Shown piece after piece: positions 24,801 through 34,927 of a stretch of DNA of 64,000 bases. Both the position numbers and the translations under genes were made by a program. The stretch spans positions 372,001-436,000 of the forward strand of contig JAWWUD010000103.1 of the NCBI GenBank assembly GCA_033964015.1, written 5' to 3'. Position 1 is the stretch's first letter. Each line of letters starts with the position of its first letter. The notes under the pieces are model-generated. The model saw only the letters and a list, made by a program, of their open reading frames with translations, ran no database searches and had not been told where the DNA came from. The stretch is from Scolanthus callimorphus. Taxonomy: Eukaryota > Cnidaria > Anthozoa > Actiniaria > Edwardsiidae.

Positions 24801-27800
24801 TTTTGTGTTCTAATTATTATTCATTCGTTCTAATTAGTATGTATACATTGTAATTATTATTCATTCGTTGTAATTAGTATGCATATATCCAAATCATTAC
24901 GAATTCGGTCTCAGTCAACTGTGCGTTCGCGAATTTATTTTTCGCGACTGGTTCTTAGTGGACGTCAATCAAACTCCCCGCCATATCCGGGCCGCATTGA
25001 ATGAAAATTCTTTCGCAGACCCCCAAGAACCGCCTAGAAGTTTTCTCTTATTCCCTCAGAGCAACAGGCTGATCGTTCAAAGTGATTAAACGAACATTCT
25101 ACGTTTTTGCAAGGCGATTGGTTGCACCAAACAGGGGCGTACAGGTTTTTTTTCGTGAGCCGTGATCGACCCTTTTTCGTTTTCTTGATCCGTGAAAATG
25201 GCTATTCTTATTTCGTGATTCGTGCCCAAGAATCGTGGCGTGACCCGTGAAAGTCGTTTTGAAATGCTCGAAGGGTCGTGATTTTGAGCTGATAAAATCG
25301 TGATTTGTGCTTTTTTTACAGCGAATTTTCCGTGTCAAAACGTCACACGCATTTGATTTTGAGGATATTTCGTTCAGATACTTAGGGACCGGTCATTATT
25401 TATCGCCTGGGGTTATCGCCTGGGGGGACTGAGGATTTAGGGGGGGGGGAGGGGGGGTCAATTCATTGTTGGGTGAGCGAAAGGGGGTAACTCTCGAAAC
25501 CTGATGCCGGCTGAAAGCATATAATTTGTTTTTGAGAACGCGCGTAACAAAGCCAATGACTCCCCCAAAAAAGCCCCCCCAATTAAAGGCTTGGCGGGCT
25601 AGGTCAGCATGAGTTCGGCGTTACAAGCATATAGAAATTCATCATTCGGGCCACGCTTTACGCGCATGAAGAATTTACAGGCTTTGTTTACTATACACAA
25701 AAAGTGAAATGTTGATCAACCTTTTCTCTGAGCCCCAGGCGATAAATAATGACCGGTCCTTTGTGCCATGGCAATCAACAAAAGTGAGCAGAGCGTGATC
25801 TCCCAGCATCCATTTTCGTGATCCGTGAAAGCTTATTTTCGACAGCCGTGACTCGTGATTTTCACTTTTGCACTCGTGATTCGTGCGGCATACCCCCTGT
25901 ACGCCCCTGACCAAAGATATGGGCCTACAACCTAGGAAACGAGAACAATTCAACTGGTAAAATCCTTTTTCACATTTTCTTTCATATGAAAGACTTTCAT
26001 AGTTACAGTTTTCGCTTCAATTTAAAGATTTCTCCAGAATGATTTATAGCAGAATAGTGGCTGTTGTTATTCTCTACCTTCAGACACAGAATTACTCCTG
26101 AATTCATGTCGAAGGCTAGGCTTCTTCTCTAAGAAGTTCCACATGGCACAAGGAAAGATATGTTTTCCTTTTCGTGTCTTGTTTGAAAGAAAATTAGACT
26201 TGTCAAAAATAAGCAAGCCTTTCCCGTGAGTTTCAGAGGTCAACAGAGAAACGTACGAGCGAAGTCAACTGAAACTTAGGTCTGGATTGTTGGCAAGATT
26301 TATTTACAATGTCATGGACATTGACAGAGGAATTCGCCGATGTTTAAAAGGGACGCTTCGAGAGTGCAGCGGGCCGGCAGCGGGTACACTGTGTGGATCG
26401 TCGACATTCTTCCCTAAGTTTCAGTATAACCGCTGCAATCTCGAAGCGTCCCTCAAAAACATGGGCGAATTCCTCGGTCAAGAGAAAGGCTGCCCCTTCA
26501 AGGCAGCAAATTGACTAAGGGAGCTAGCTTTTCAGCTCTTGCAGAAAGAGCATGTTGCAAGTACTGGAACTGATGCATAGCACGAATGAATAATAATTAG
26601 AACGTATGCATATTAATCAGAATGGTACGAAAAGACCATGGAGAAAACATGAAAGAGAATAAAGTTGGTAAAAGAGGCCAATTTGTTTGAAAAGGCAAGA
26701 TGTGAATAGAGATTAGAAAACATAAAAATCAAAAAGGCATCAATACAACAAAAGGCCATATATTCCAATAAGAAAGCCACATAATGATTTACAATAACCA
26801 CATATCATACTAATGAGCATCAATACGATATCAAAAGCCATATGTTATAATAAGATAGCCATAGGAATATTTACAATCCCCACATATAAGGACAATTAGA
26901 ATATTGGCCAGTTTGGCGCTCCATAAATAAGGATTTACTCATAGAAATGCCCAGGTCAGCTTTTCCCATGCGATTTAAGTTATAAACGATGTTATAATTT
27001 TACCTTTAAATATGTCCAATGGTGTTCCTCTTTAGTGTGCCGAGCGCATATATCAGAAAAATATGGGAGCACTTCAAAATTATTTCGGGTGATCTTTCAC
27101 TCTTACTTATCTAAATAAGAGAATAGTATCGAGAACCTACAGAAAGCGATATTTCATAAACGAATGAGAGCAATATCTTGTCCATAATGTGCTATTGTTC
27201 TAATATTCAATTCGAACTCGAAATAGCTAAATTGCTGGAATTGTTTCGCAAGTCTCTTTCGTGAGAGGTAGAGCACAATCAACTGAGATAACTTACCAAG
27301 TTTGGGCTCGTCTTTCCAATACTTTATTGAGAAACATTATCGAAAAGAAGTCAGTGTTTCGTCGCTTCAACACAAACGCCAAGAAAAACCCGTCCAAGCA
27401 GGATAGGTCTCGTGAAGTGTATCAGTTAATAACGAAAAGGAAAAAACACTTTTTGTCAGTTGCATTTTATTAGAGGTAGTTTATTAGGATGTGTATCAAT
27501 TAAGGCTGCCCCCCCCCCCCCCCCCGCCAACACTTTTCTAATGGCCCGTCCCTAAGCTCTCCCGGTGGTCGGAAAAATAACATTCAACGAGACAAATGTA
27601 TCCAGCTTGTGACTAGATTGTTATTGTGACCAGAAAGAGGAATCCTATTTATTCTACATATAAAATGGATAGCAAACCCCTTGAATCTGTTACTAGCCAC
27701 CCATATCTTGACATAGACCTAAGTCAAGACTTAAACTGGAATAGACATATCCAGAGTAACAGCGAAAGCCAACATATCAATGGAGTTCATTAAGAGGAAC

Positions 27801-28789
27801 CTGCGTAAATGCCCATGAAGTGTTAAAGTTCAAGCATACAAGACATTAATTCGAGAACAACTAGAGTATGCCAGCACCGGTTTGTCGCCTCGTCAGGGCT
27901 ACCACATTGAGGCTGTGTAGAAGAAGGAAGCTCGTTTCTGCAAACACAGCAAAGGTTTCTCGTTTCTGGGACAGGGAACCAGGGACGATGACCCAGCTGA
28001 TGGAAGAACTCCAGTGGGACACACTTAAAGACAGAAGGGGAAAAGCAAGATTGTCCTTGCTTTTCCAAATAACTAGGGCTTGGTAGCAATTCCTTGTTCA
28101 CCATACGTTGTTCCACCAAACTACACAAGAACAAGACAATACCATCCGGCACAATATGCGCCTAGAGGCTGCTGGAGGCAACATCTACACGGAAAGCTCC
28201 TTACCCCAATCTATCAAACTCTGGAACGAACTGCCAACTAACATTATCACTCAGCCAAGTATTAATAGCTTTAAATTAGCGCTAGCTAGTACCAACTGAT
28301 CATTCTATTTAATATTTTTTCTCGTATTGATATTCTTTATACCTCCACGCAATGGCCACGCCTTTGTGGAGTATAGCAGTAAGCGTAAACACTGCGAACT
28401 CTACGCCAACTAACAAATCGCGGTTCAGCTTCCGTCAATTAAATGAGCGAGCAGCTCCGGGTGATAAACACGCACCCTGTGAGATGTTTTTCTTTTAACT
28501 TATCAGGACTAGCTAGGCTTCAAAACAAAATTTTTCACCATACCATGCAAAAGAAAAACATGGGCCTGTCATAAAAGGTTTGATGGAGTAGAATTATGAA
28601 TTGCAGAATTATGAAAATCGCCAACTGAATGTTAAATTTAGCATTACCTCTGCCCCCTCAGCATTTTCTGCGTTGGTCTCTTGAAATCATCACTTCTCTA
28701 AAGCAACTTGTCTTCTCTAATAGTTATTTCTTCATATTTGCTGTTTCAGCTACTCGAAGACGAGGACGTCAAACTGCATCGTTGGGTGA
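15643..28789 (+). CDS. Five-exon host gene, about 200 residues, function unknown
   Basis: I assemble exons 15643-15824, 16169-16299, 20487-20581, 23903-24057 and 28750-28789. Donors are GTAACT, GTATCT, GTAAGT and GTAAGT; acceptors end in AG, three after T-rich tracts. Exon-end phases are 2, 1, 0 and 2, and the following exons begin with 1, 2, 0 and 1 bases, so every junction stays in frame. An AATAAA follows at 28855. The start is the first ATG of this frame (15643), with an in-frame stop just upstream; further 5' exons are possible. I do not recognise the protein. Exon 1 carries CITELPGFTTACLNRW, which resembles a segment of the P2X7-receptor-like C-terminal zinc domain. Introns are filled with MITEs, a SINE and LINE fragments, none of which breaks an exon. 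The last exon is the least certain: in another phase it would read LLEDEDVKLHRWVKK. Confidence 0.5.
16169..16299 (+). other. Exon 2 of the five-exon gene
   Basis: It starts after TTTACCATAG and ends at the donor GTATCT. It encodes 43 residues rich in Lys, Ile and Thr (LCKSWLNNKIKKGLHE..., ...TTGSVKPRK). Its leading single base completes the split codon from exon 1, and its trailing single base joins the GG that opens exon 3. Confidence 0.5.
16465..16751. mobile_element. Foldback MITE in intron 2
   Basis: AATAGGCCTTTTGCA at 16465 is inverted at 16737-16751. The dyad continues with GTCATGTGACC / GGTCACGTGAC and AGAGCATGGTGATTTT / AAAATCACCATGCTCT. It has no coding capacity. Confidence 0.65.
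16752..19150. other. Intronic sequence with no gene recognised
   Basis: This is AT-rich sequence inside intron 2 of the five-exon gene, with a short G tract near 18972. A basic 87-codon minus frame at 18293-18556 has no recognisable motif or splice support. I see no terminal repeats that define an element here. Confidence 0.3.
19151..19229. repeat. Single arm of the 15341-15478 MITE family
   Basis: TTTCGTCTCGGGAAACATCG to CAGTCATTAATTAAGTGTA matches the right half of the foldback at 15341-15478; the left half is absent. Confidence 0.6.
19279..19746. mobile_element. Two adjoining foldback units
   Basis: TAATAATACACATGAAAAAA at 19279 is inverted at 19565-19582. It is followed directly by a second palindrome at 19586-19746 (GGAAATCATACGAC facing GTCGTATGATTTCC) whose centre carries TGCACTCG and GGGTTTTTCAAAAAG facing their complements. 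They may be one composite element. Confidence 0.6.
20487..20581 (+). other. Exon 3 of the five-exon gene
   Basis: Acceptor TATTTTCTTAG and donor AAG|GTAAGTTTT bound 95 bases. After the two bases that finish the split codon, 31 codons read KEIVPDCDALAKIESSCFVQ and continue to ...SRDGQKK with no stop, ending on a codon boundary. Confidence 0.55.
20782..21002. mobile_element. MITE with CATTCTCG..ACCCAGAGCTCC ends
   Basis: CATTCTCGAACCCAGAGCTC at 20782 is inverted as GAGCTCTGGGTACGAGAATG ending at 21002. The interior is GC-rich and non-coding. I recall this terminal sequence as common in coral genomes. Confidence 0.65.
21023..21597. mobile_element. Foldback element split by a SINE
   Basis: ACAGGGAATTTCTGCA at 21023 and CATTCTTGT..AAAGCCGAAT face their inverted copies at 21550-21597. 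The SINE at 21129-21532 sits between the arms, so it inserted later. Confidence 0.6.
21129..21532 (-). mobile_element. tRNA-headed SINE, about 400 bp
   Basis: Read on the minus strand, it begins ATTAGCGCAGTGGTAGAGCG (A box) and continues to GGTTGGGAGTTCAAACCC (B box), so the head is tRNA-derived. The body contains TTCTCGGATAAGGACGTTAA and GGGACGTTAAAGAACCACG, and the 3' end is a TTA microsatellite at 21129-21145. A second member lacking the head lies at 30558-30872. Transcription would be by RNA polymerase III; mobility would depend on a partner LINE. Confidence 0.75.
21845..23004 (-). mobile_element. CR1/L2-like LINE reverse-transcriptase remnant
   Basis: Minus-strand frames give successive reverse-transcriptase segments. 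First comes IEEDLRPISLTS near 22950, then IKQFCVQGKSTTQALVYL, then GGIPQGSPHGAPLLFAVL and KYVDDTTVFEAVPR near 22460-22540, then the post-catalytic NVLRIIFPGM. The palm aspartates (YVDD) and the IPQG motif are intact, but stops and frame changes (for example at 22700 and 22640) break the frame. The 5' side is cut by the G-tract MITE at 23013. It lies within intron 3 of the five-exon gene, in antisense orientation. Confidence 0.8.
23013..23485. mobile_element. G-tract MITE (GGGGACTCCCATATTTTTT ends)
   Basis: A run of about 22 G followed by ACTCCCATATTTTTTAGTCG at 23013 is inverted at the right end, finishing in about 21 C at 23485. The interior repeats CCCTAAAAGATA. It interrupts the LINE remnant to its left. 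Confidence 0.75.
23903..24057 (+). other. Exon 4 of the five-exon gene
   Basis: Acceptor TTTTTGATTTCCAG and donor TTG|GTAAGTCG bound 155 bases. It reads PSSSSADQGHELAIFGGTIG and on to ...SHPLTAKVFLLR without a stop, then two bases of a split codon. The sequence has no repeat character, unlike its surroundings. Confidence 0.55.
25385..25760. mobile_element. PIF/Harbinger-like MITE (GGGACCGGTCATTATTTATC ends)
   Basis: GGGACCGGTCATTATTTATC at 25385, preceded by TTA, faces GATAAATAATGACCGGTCC ending near 25760. The right flank is TTT instead of TTA, so one end has decayed. The interior is G-rich with no gene. Confidence 0.65.
26327..26476. repeat. 150-bp hairpin
   Basis: GAGGAATTCGCCGATGTTT..AGGGACGCTTCGAGA..GCAGCGG on the left faces CCGCTGCA..TCTCGAAGCGTCCCT..AACATGGGCGAATTCCTC on the right. 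It sits inside the 24712-26677 foldback element. Confidence 0.65.
27640..28380 (+). mobile_element. Decayed LINE reverse-transcriptase C-terminal region
   Basis: Split frames carry LIREQLEYAST near 27845, a WDTL..RRGKARLSLLFQITRA stretch near 28020-28080, and NMRLEAAGGNIYTESSLPQS at about 28155 followed by IKLWNELPTNIITQPSINSF. Together these are the post-catalytic domain and C-terminus of a CR1/Jockey-type LINE, a lineage distinct from the 4390 and 21845 copies. Stops and frameshifts are frequent. It lies in intron 4 of the five-exon gene. Confidence 0.7.
28750..28789 (+). other. Terminal exon of the five-exon gene (least certain)
   Basis: The acceptor TTTGCTGTTTCAG ends at 28749. With the phase left by exon 4, the frame closes at TGA 28787-28789 after 12 codons. 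Phase 0 would instead give 27 charged codons to TGA 28831. An additional exon between 24057 and 28750 could change the phase. Confidence 0.35.
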
Positions 28790-28854
28790 AAAAACTAACT
28801 CTAATAAGGAACAGAAAACTTGCCTCAAATTGATACTGTAATGTCGATCCCGTG

Positions 28855-28860
28855 AATAAA
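28855..28860 (+). terminator. Poly(A) signal of the five-exon gene
   Basis: AATAAA followed by GACTTTGTCATT lies 66 bases past the TGA at 28787 and 22 past the alternative stop at 28831. Confidence 0.5.
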
Positions 28861-28994
28861 GACTTTGTCATTAGCGGGGTGTGAGCCCCGCTTTAGATTT
28901 ACGTATTTTTGTTTCCGACTAGAGCTAAATGCATTCTTTTCATTCCGGCATGCTGTACTCTGATTGGTCTTTGCATAGCAACAATGCGTTCCAA

Positions 28995-29902
28995 AACGTC
29001 TTTCTCTACTCTAGTGTGGTTTCGATACAACTGCTGCTAAAGTCAAGTTTTAAAGCTACGCCAGGGATCTAAATTTCTATAATATTCCTGTCTAGCCGAC
29101 TTAAAACCTAGAAATATGGCTACATTTAATACATATTGACTCCTGATAGAACAAATTCAGTTGTGACTTGATCAATGCCGTTTATTTACGAGTACTCGAA
29201 GAGATGTTGCAGGAGACGAAGGATTTTACAGTCTTGTGTTTATCGAAACTTGCTAAAGAAGAACCATTCCTCAAGCGAACTCAAGTTGCAACTCGTTTCA
29301 AGTGATTATTCTTGTGATTGTTGTGTCAAAGTATTTTTATTCCTCTATAATTCTTCTTCGACTTGGGCTCGAGTTCGTGAATGTAAGTTCGTGCGTCTTT
29401 CTCTACTCTAGTGTGGTTCGTCCTGTCCTGGAATACGCCTGCCCTGTATTTCATAGTAGTTTACCAGCGTACCTCTCTAAAGAGCTGGAGAGAGTTCAGC
29501 GGCGCGCCTTACGAATCATGTTCCCTGATCTGGGCTATAGCGATGCCCTAGGGGCGACTGGTCTAGTGTCTCTCATCTTACCGACGCGAAACAATTGCAA
29601 CCGCACTTTCAATTTGCCTCTGTGCAAAACGGCACGGTTTCAAACCAGTTTTATCATCCACAATGCGGCTAAGAGGTAAATATTTTGAATTTTTATTGTA
29701 ATTAACCAGTTTTTAGACCTTTTATTATAATTCTTGTATCCAGTTTTTTATTTTTATAGTTTATGTATTGTAAATTTTCCGGTATTCAGCTTTCTGGCTG
29801 CCAGGGAATTTTTAATAAAGCTATCTAATCTATCCCTTTCGATTCAAATGCTGCTAAAGTCAAGTTTTAAAGCTACGCCAGGGATCTAAATTTCTATAAT
29901 AG
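28995..29902. repeat. Duplicated segment split by a LINE fragment
   Basis: CGTCTTTCTCTACTCTAGTG occurs at about 28998 and 29393, and GCTGCTAAAGTCAAGTTTTA with the following AAGCTACGCCAGGGATC at 29032 and 29852. The first copy has the two words almost adjacent; in the second a LINE 3' end lies between them, so the second copy is the first plus an insertion. Confidence 0.6.
29412..29820 (+). mobile_element. 5'-truncated LINE (CR1-like) 3' end
   Basis: The frame reads SVVRPVLEYACPVFHSSLPA and then KELERVQRRALRIMFPDLGY, the post-catalytic domain of CR1-like reverse transcriptases. It stops at 29679 and is followed by an AT-rich 3' region with AATAAAG near 29812. The element begins exactly after the duplicated GTGTGGTT word, consistent with 5'-truncated insertion. 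Confidence 0.7.
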
Positions 29903-30557
29903 CGGAACTCCCGCTATTATGGGTGGAGCCCCATACGTATCATTCAACGTCGCATCAGAAAGCAACCCATCCAAGCCCAAACGGAACGTTCAGCGGTTTA
30001 CAAAAACATCGCAGGCTCTTATTTAAGCATGCGCACTTGCGTTAGTGTCGAACCGTGTACACAGCCAATCACAGTCCGTCTTGGATCACTGAGCGCGCGC
30101 TTCGTCCTCCACATCCAGCACAGCACAGCACAGCGCCGCGGCGTTTGGTTTGGACACGGAACCGGAAGTTTTCTCGCCGAAATAACTCACAAAACACGCA
30201 CCCGCGTCGGCTCGCTCGAGTTCATTCAGACGAGCATGTTTATTGAGTCAACTGAAGAACAAACTCATGTGTGCGAACCACGCCAAATTTGTTCAAAAGA
30301 AATCTCTAATGATTGTCAAAATACTTCTTTCGCCGATATTTTCTAATGTTGTTTTGTCATTTTGAAGAAACTTTGAGGGAGTTGCAAAAGAATCAAATGG
30401 CAAAGCAAGTCTTCGGCGTTTTCGGCTCAATTAATTTTTTAAGCTTACGTTCCAAGAGAAACAGTTTCGTAAAAGCTGCAAAACGAACGTTGCATTGCAT
30501 GCAACACCACAATCATACTCAGCTGACGTCTTGGTCCGAATACTCCCTTAATATACG
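29903..30557. other. No gene recognised
   Basis: It includes a small GCGGAACTCCCGC hairpin at about 29905, a CACAG-rich and CG-rich patch at 30100-30150, and open frames of up to 105 codons (30029-30346 +) with no recognisable motif. The CG content could mark an old promoter, but no start or exon can be supported. Confidence 0.25.
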
Positions 30558-30872
30558 AACACTCAGGGTCTTTTCTAAATAATTGAGGAGAAGGTGCTGC
30601 CTTTGCTCTAACATCTGCAAATAGTTAGACCTTCGCGTCTTCTCGGATAAGGACGTTAAAACGTAGATCCCGTCTCTCACAAACTACACTAACCGGAACC
30701 AGAGGGACGTTAAAGAACCACGAGGACCGTCGCAAATTGCCCAACCTCTGTGTCACAGAACTCGTCATACTAATACAGACTCATTATTATAAAACTGGTT
30801 TCTATAGGATGAGTTATCCAAAATTGTAAAGTGCTTAGAGCTTTGAGGATAAGCGCTATATACGCACCTTTT
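30558..30872 (+). mobile_element. SINE of the 21129 family, head missing
   Basis: From ACTCAGGGTCTTTTCTAAAT through GCGTCTTCTCGGATAAGGAC to GATGAGTTATCC it matches the body and 3' region of the SINE at 21129-21532, in the opposite orientation. The tRNA-derived head is absent. Confidence 0.7.
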
Positions 30873-31077
30873 TTACTAATTCAGAAGCCGCAAGAAGACA
30901 GAGCTGGAAATAGTTTTTTTACTTGATCGGTATATGACCCTTCAATCTTTTTTTCTTGCTGCCGTTGTCTCTACTGGAAAATTGGCCGGACATATGGCGT
31001 TTTTGATCAGACAATGCTCGCCGCGTCGTATATTTTGAGAGTAAACACTGACAACACTTTCGAAAATTATTAGGGAT

Positions 31078-31445
31078 CAAGAGTGGATTAACAAGAGTTA
31101 GAATCTTTCCCTACTGTATTTGTCCACATCACAGTCAGAAAAGTGTCTATTTTTAGATTTGAGTTTCGCGCGCGAAAGTATTCGAATGCTCAGGCTCGAA
31201 TGCTCGTATACCCAATATACAACAAAATAGAGAATATCCTACCTTATCTTTGCGATTTTAACGGTTTTTTCGTTGATCTGCGATTTAATTTTAGGCTGGA
31301 TCTCACAACTCTTCGCGTGGCGAGAAAGTGGGAACCCTGTGGATGACGAATTTTAGCGGGAAACCTAGTTCTAAAAATAGACACTTTTCTGACTGTGATT
31401 CGGGCGTACATAGTAAATATGGAAACTCTTGGTAATCCACTCTTG
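31078..31445. mobile_element. hAT-like MITE with long TIRs and TAGGGAT duplication
   Basis: CAAGAGTGGATTAACAAGAG at 31078 and the following TCACAGTCAGAAAAGTGTCT face their complements ending at 31445, giving terminal repeats of about 78 bp. TAGGGAT flanks both ends (31071-31077, 31446-31452). The CA-start and a 7-8-bp duplication fit hAT; the duplication is one base short of the usual 8. The interior is non-coding. Confidence 0.65.
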
Positions 31446-31996
31446 TAGGGATAAATTCTAAAGTGCCTAATAAGATATCAAATGCATTGACCTCAAATTT
31501 TCTCGGAAAATCACATCAATCGTTCTATACCCCAACTAATCCCCCACACTCAGGAGTGGGGGTCCATGACAAGAATGTAGTCGGGACCAAAATGTGACCG
31601 ATACGTACAAATGCCCCACGTTGCCCCCACCCTCCCCCGAGGTTGGGGTGGTGGTGGTTAGAATTGACTTGTGCATTAGTGGAGACTTTTGTTGTATGTC
31701 ACTACTATATTGTAATACTTTAGTAGAAGAAGAATGTCGATTACGACTGACGAATTTGTTTCACTTGTTTACTTATATTTGTCTCGCTTTCAGTGAAATG
31801 AGAACTTGTGTGACGAGAAACTAAAGTACAGTTAAAAAACGAATTGTATTTTGTAGTGAAGCTTTACGCAATGTGGATGGAATCTTTGTCTTTTTCTGGT
31901 CCCGGGGGAGGTGCATTTGTCCATTTTTTGTCTTCCCCGCCATGGGGTATTTTTCACTTTTCCAGCCCCCGGGGCGGGAAATTTTTACTTTTAATT

Positions 31997-32262
31997 TTAG
32001 AAATGACCAAAATTCCGGGGGTTGCCCGGGGGGATTTTATCTTGCCACAAGCACTTTCCACACCCGGCAATATCGATGCGATAAGAGTTGTTTCCTTCAC
32101 AATGACTGCATAAACCATCGACTTTCTTATCAATGTCACCCGAGACTCCATCTCCCTCTTGACTCCTTTCGTCGTCACTGGATTGGTCAGTTTCCTCATC
32201 GCTGGATCGCTCCTCTTCGTCATCATCACCGGCAGATTGGTCAGTTTCTTCATCACTCTCAT
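31997..32262 (-). pseudogene. 3' part of an acidic zinc-ribbon protein gene, split by the TA element
   Basis: On the minus strand an open frame of 88 codons ends at TAA 31997-31999. It is strongly acidic and repetitive (NESDEETDQSAGDDDEERSS, then DEETDQSSDDER), followed by a four-cysteine motif CSHCEG...GCGKCLW (C-x2-C...C-x2-C) near the end. It continues in frame across the 10.3-kb insertion with the acidic segment at 42546-42640. The final PPGNPRNFGHF may come from a repeat that supplied the stop. The function is unknown; acidic tail plus zinc ribbon suggests nucleic-acid or chromatin contact, but that is inference. Confidence 0.45.
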
Positions 32263-32825
32263 TAATATATAGATTTAGGCACTGCCTAAAAGCGGAGCTC
32301 CCAACTATTATAAGGAATAAAAGATGGTAGTAGTTTCTTGTAGTATCAAAAATACATTTATTATATTTAGACTAATATTATTGCCTTTCTGCCTTTTACA
32401 AAACACAAAAAGCATGAGGACAACTCAACTAATAAAAATGTAGACACCCGTAGGGCTTGTTCACATGAGGCGAGATATCAACCTCGTCCCCAGGGTCTTG
32501 TGGGTAATTTTCAAGATGGCGGTTGGTCGAGTAGAAAACCCTGGGGGAGGTTGAGTCACATGACCACTGTTTGAAAACATGGGAACGAGGTTGTCCTTTG
32601 TTGTGAAACAGTCATGTGACTCAGCCTCCCCCAGGGACTTCTCCCGAGTCAACCACCATTTTGAAAAACGATGGAACAAATTTGGGGTAGGGACAAAACT
32701 GGCACCTGTTTCACATGAGAAAAAAAATGCAAGATATCTTGGTGTTGTGGCTAACACATGCGGCATGCACAATCAAGAAAGTTGGCCAAACCCCTGACCT
32801 GTCAAGGAATAGGACAGGGAAATTC

Positions 32826-33250
32826 TTGTTAGGGCTGTTGTTAGGCCTAACAGACCTAACAGCCCAAACAGCATCGAGAAAACATTCCTTACTCCCACCT
32901 CTTAAAAGACCTGGGGCACAAATTATGATAAACACAACAACCCTAACACCACTTACAGACCTAACAGCCCTAGAAGTCTTAACAGCTCTAACAGTCCTAA
33001 CAGCCCTAACAGAGGGCTGTTAGGTGTTGATCATAATGTGCCCCGCCTTTAGGAATGCTTCCTCTCTGCTGTTTAGGACTGTTAGGTTTGTTAGGGCTGT
33101 TAGGGCTGTAAGGGCTGTAGGTGTTGATCATAATATGTGCCCCGCCTTTAAGACGTGGGAGTAAGGAATGCTTCCTCCCAGCTGTTTTTCCCTAACAGCA
33201 GCCCTATGCTGTTTGGGACTGTTATGGCTGTTAGACCTTACAGCAACCCC
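32826..33250. repeat. Array of CTGTTAGGG / CCCTAACAG 9-mers (copy 1)
   Basis: Many variants of CCTAACAG and its complement occur, first on one strand and then the other, so that arms can pair (for example CCCTAACAG..AGGGCTGTTAGG at 33000-33022). The 9-mer contains the animal telomere word TTAGGG. The words ATTATGAT and GGGGCACA recur between blocks. The matching array in copy 2 is at 54950-55262. Confidence 0.65.
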
Positions 33251-33993
33251 TAACAAGAATTGCCCTGCCCTATTTCTTGACTCATATGACCCCTGAGATA
33301 GACAGTTTTATGCTGTCCCTACACAAATACCATATCTCTCCGCCCAGAGTTGTCTCGGTCACAAGTGAATTGTTTGATTTCAACACAGAGGGATTGTCTA
33401 GAGGCAAGTCTGGGGACCAAAATATCCCCTAATCCCCATATCTTGCTTCATTTGGTGCCTCAGCTGTATATAAATATCCCCCTAAAATATTTGGTAATCT
33501 TTTCAACCCTAAAAAAGTTTACAGTTTCAAATTTGTAATGATTAAATTTTCAATTTTTCAATAAATTTGATTGCTTGATTTATTTATTGCTTGGCACATG
33601 TCCCACGGCTTACAGTCAGAATTTGCATGCTCCCTGCTCTTTTCCATACAAATACTGGGGTGGGGGTCACTTTCCAACGCCCTTCTGGGCAGTTGGGAGA
33701 GAAAATAGAAATGAGAGAAAATAGAAATGAGACAGAAAAACAAAATAATTTCTGTTTGAGGGGGCATGCCCCTGAGGAAAGTTTGAAAAACTTGGATCAA
33801 GATACTTCTATTGGGTTTTGAAAGAGGTGAAAACAATGAAACTACAGCAGAAACATATAACAGAGGCTCTCTTTATTCTGATCCAACAGAAATGGGAAAA
33901 CGTTCTGTGCACTCTGCTGACTTTCCTTTGAGCAAGGAAAATATTATTGATGCATAACATTTAACTTATATTTGGCTGGGGACAAACCGGTTA

Positions 33994-34927
33994 TGCACTA
34001 GTCAATTGAAACCCCCACCCCTAGGGACCCGGGGAAGGGTTGGGGATTTGATTTTACCCCTGAACAAAAGCTGTTTAAGTCCCCACTCCATCGGGAGGAA
34101 ATTCCTGTGAAATGCCCCTACCCTTGGGGCCTCCGAAATCACCTTTTACTTGCAAGCATCAAAGAAAGAACACACCTTTCTATGATCGTCAAAGGGGAGT
34201 GGGCCTCAGCTAGTGTGGTGTCCTATATGAAACAAGGGATGCAAGTACAGAAAAATGCATTAAAATCGAATGATTCCAATGAATTGCATCGTAGCTAACA
34301 TGTAGATTTGCATGGCCAAAATCAAAGTGAAAGTGAAACATTGACCAAAATAATTTATTTGAAAGCAAATCAACATTCCCCGGTGGGTGGGGACAGGTTC
34401 CAGAATCAAAACCAGTCAAATCCACCACCCTCTCTGAACAGACTCTTGTTTTAAAATGCTTTAAACCCCCACGATAACCCCACCCTTCCCTGGGTCCCTA
34501 GGGGTCAGGGGCACCCAACGAGATAATACCGTAAAACAGCTCAGAATACCTTTATAGGCATTGCTGAGCATACAAATGACTGTAAACTGGGAATTTTTAG
34601 TCCCTACAAATTTTATATCTGTTCGGATTTCATAGCTGAAAGTTTTTTAGGGATTGAAATCAAGTCTTCCGAAAATGCCAGGGGAAAAACTCTATCCGAA
34701 AATTTTAGGTGATCTTTTTAACGGCAAAAATCCCCCCAAAATAGTAAAATTTCACCTTTTTGTGCAATTCGAAAAATCCAGGAGATCTTAGAATCTATAT
34801 ACGAAAGTTTAAAGCTTGACATTCTGAAGCGAAAGTTTCAGCTTTCATTGCACCATCCGAACAGATATTTTACCGAAAATAATCGTTGGGTGCCCCTGAG
34901 GGGTGGGGGTTTCAATTGACTAGTGCA
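33994..34927. mobile_element. 934-bp TIR element in copy 1 (TTA duplication)
   Basis: TGCACTAGTCAATTGAAACC at 33994 is inverted at the right end (34927), with TTA flanking both sides (33991-33993, 34928-34930). Inside, two further dyads occupy the two halves: CTAGGGACCC facing GGGTCCCTAG, and GGGGCACCCAACGA facing its complement. No gene. It is absent from the corresponding place in copy 2. Confidence 0.7.

Larger units (their letters stand above)
24712..26677. mobile_element. Foldback element with about 120-180-bp arms in intron 4
   Basis: ACCAACTTATTCTCTTTCAT near 24715 and the ATGATCTTTTCGTAC and TCTAATTATTATTCATTCGT words that follow are inverted at 26580-26677. The left arm has an internal duplication of CTTTTCGTACT..TGTTCTAATTATTA. 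The 1.7-kb centre holds the Harbinger-like MITE and the 26327 hairpin. Confidence 0.55.

Noticed and set aside
30029..30346. 105-codon frame in a CG-rich patch as a possible gene
   Set aside because: No recognised motif or splice signal, and an overlapping frame of similar quality exists.
32826..33250. Possible internal telomere repeat block
   Set aside because: The unit is a 9-mer variant in both orientations inside a mobile element, not a run of pure TTAGGG.
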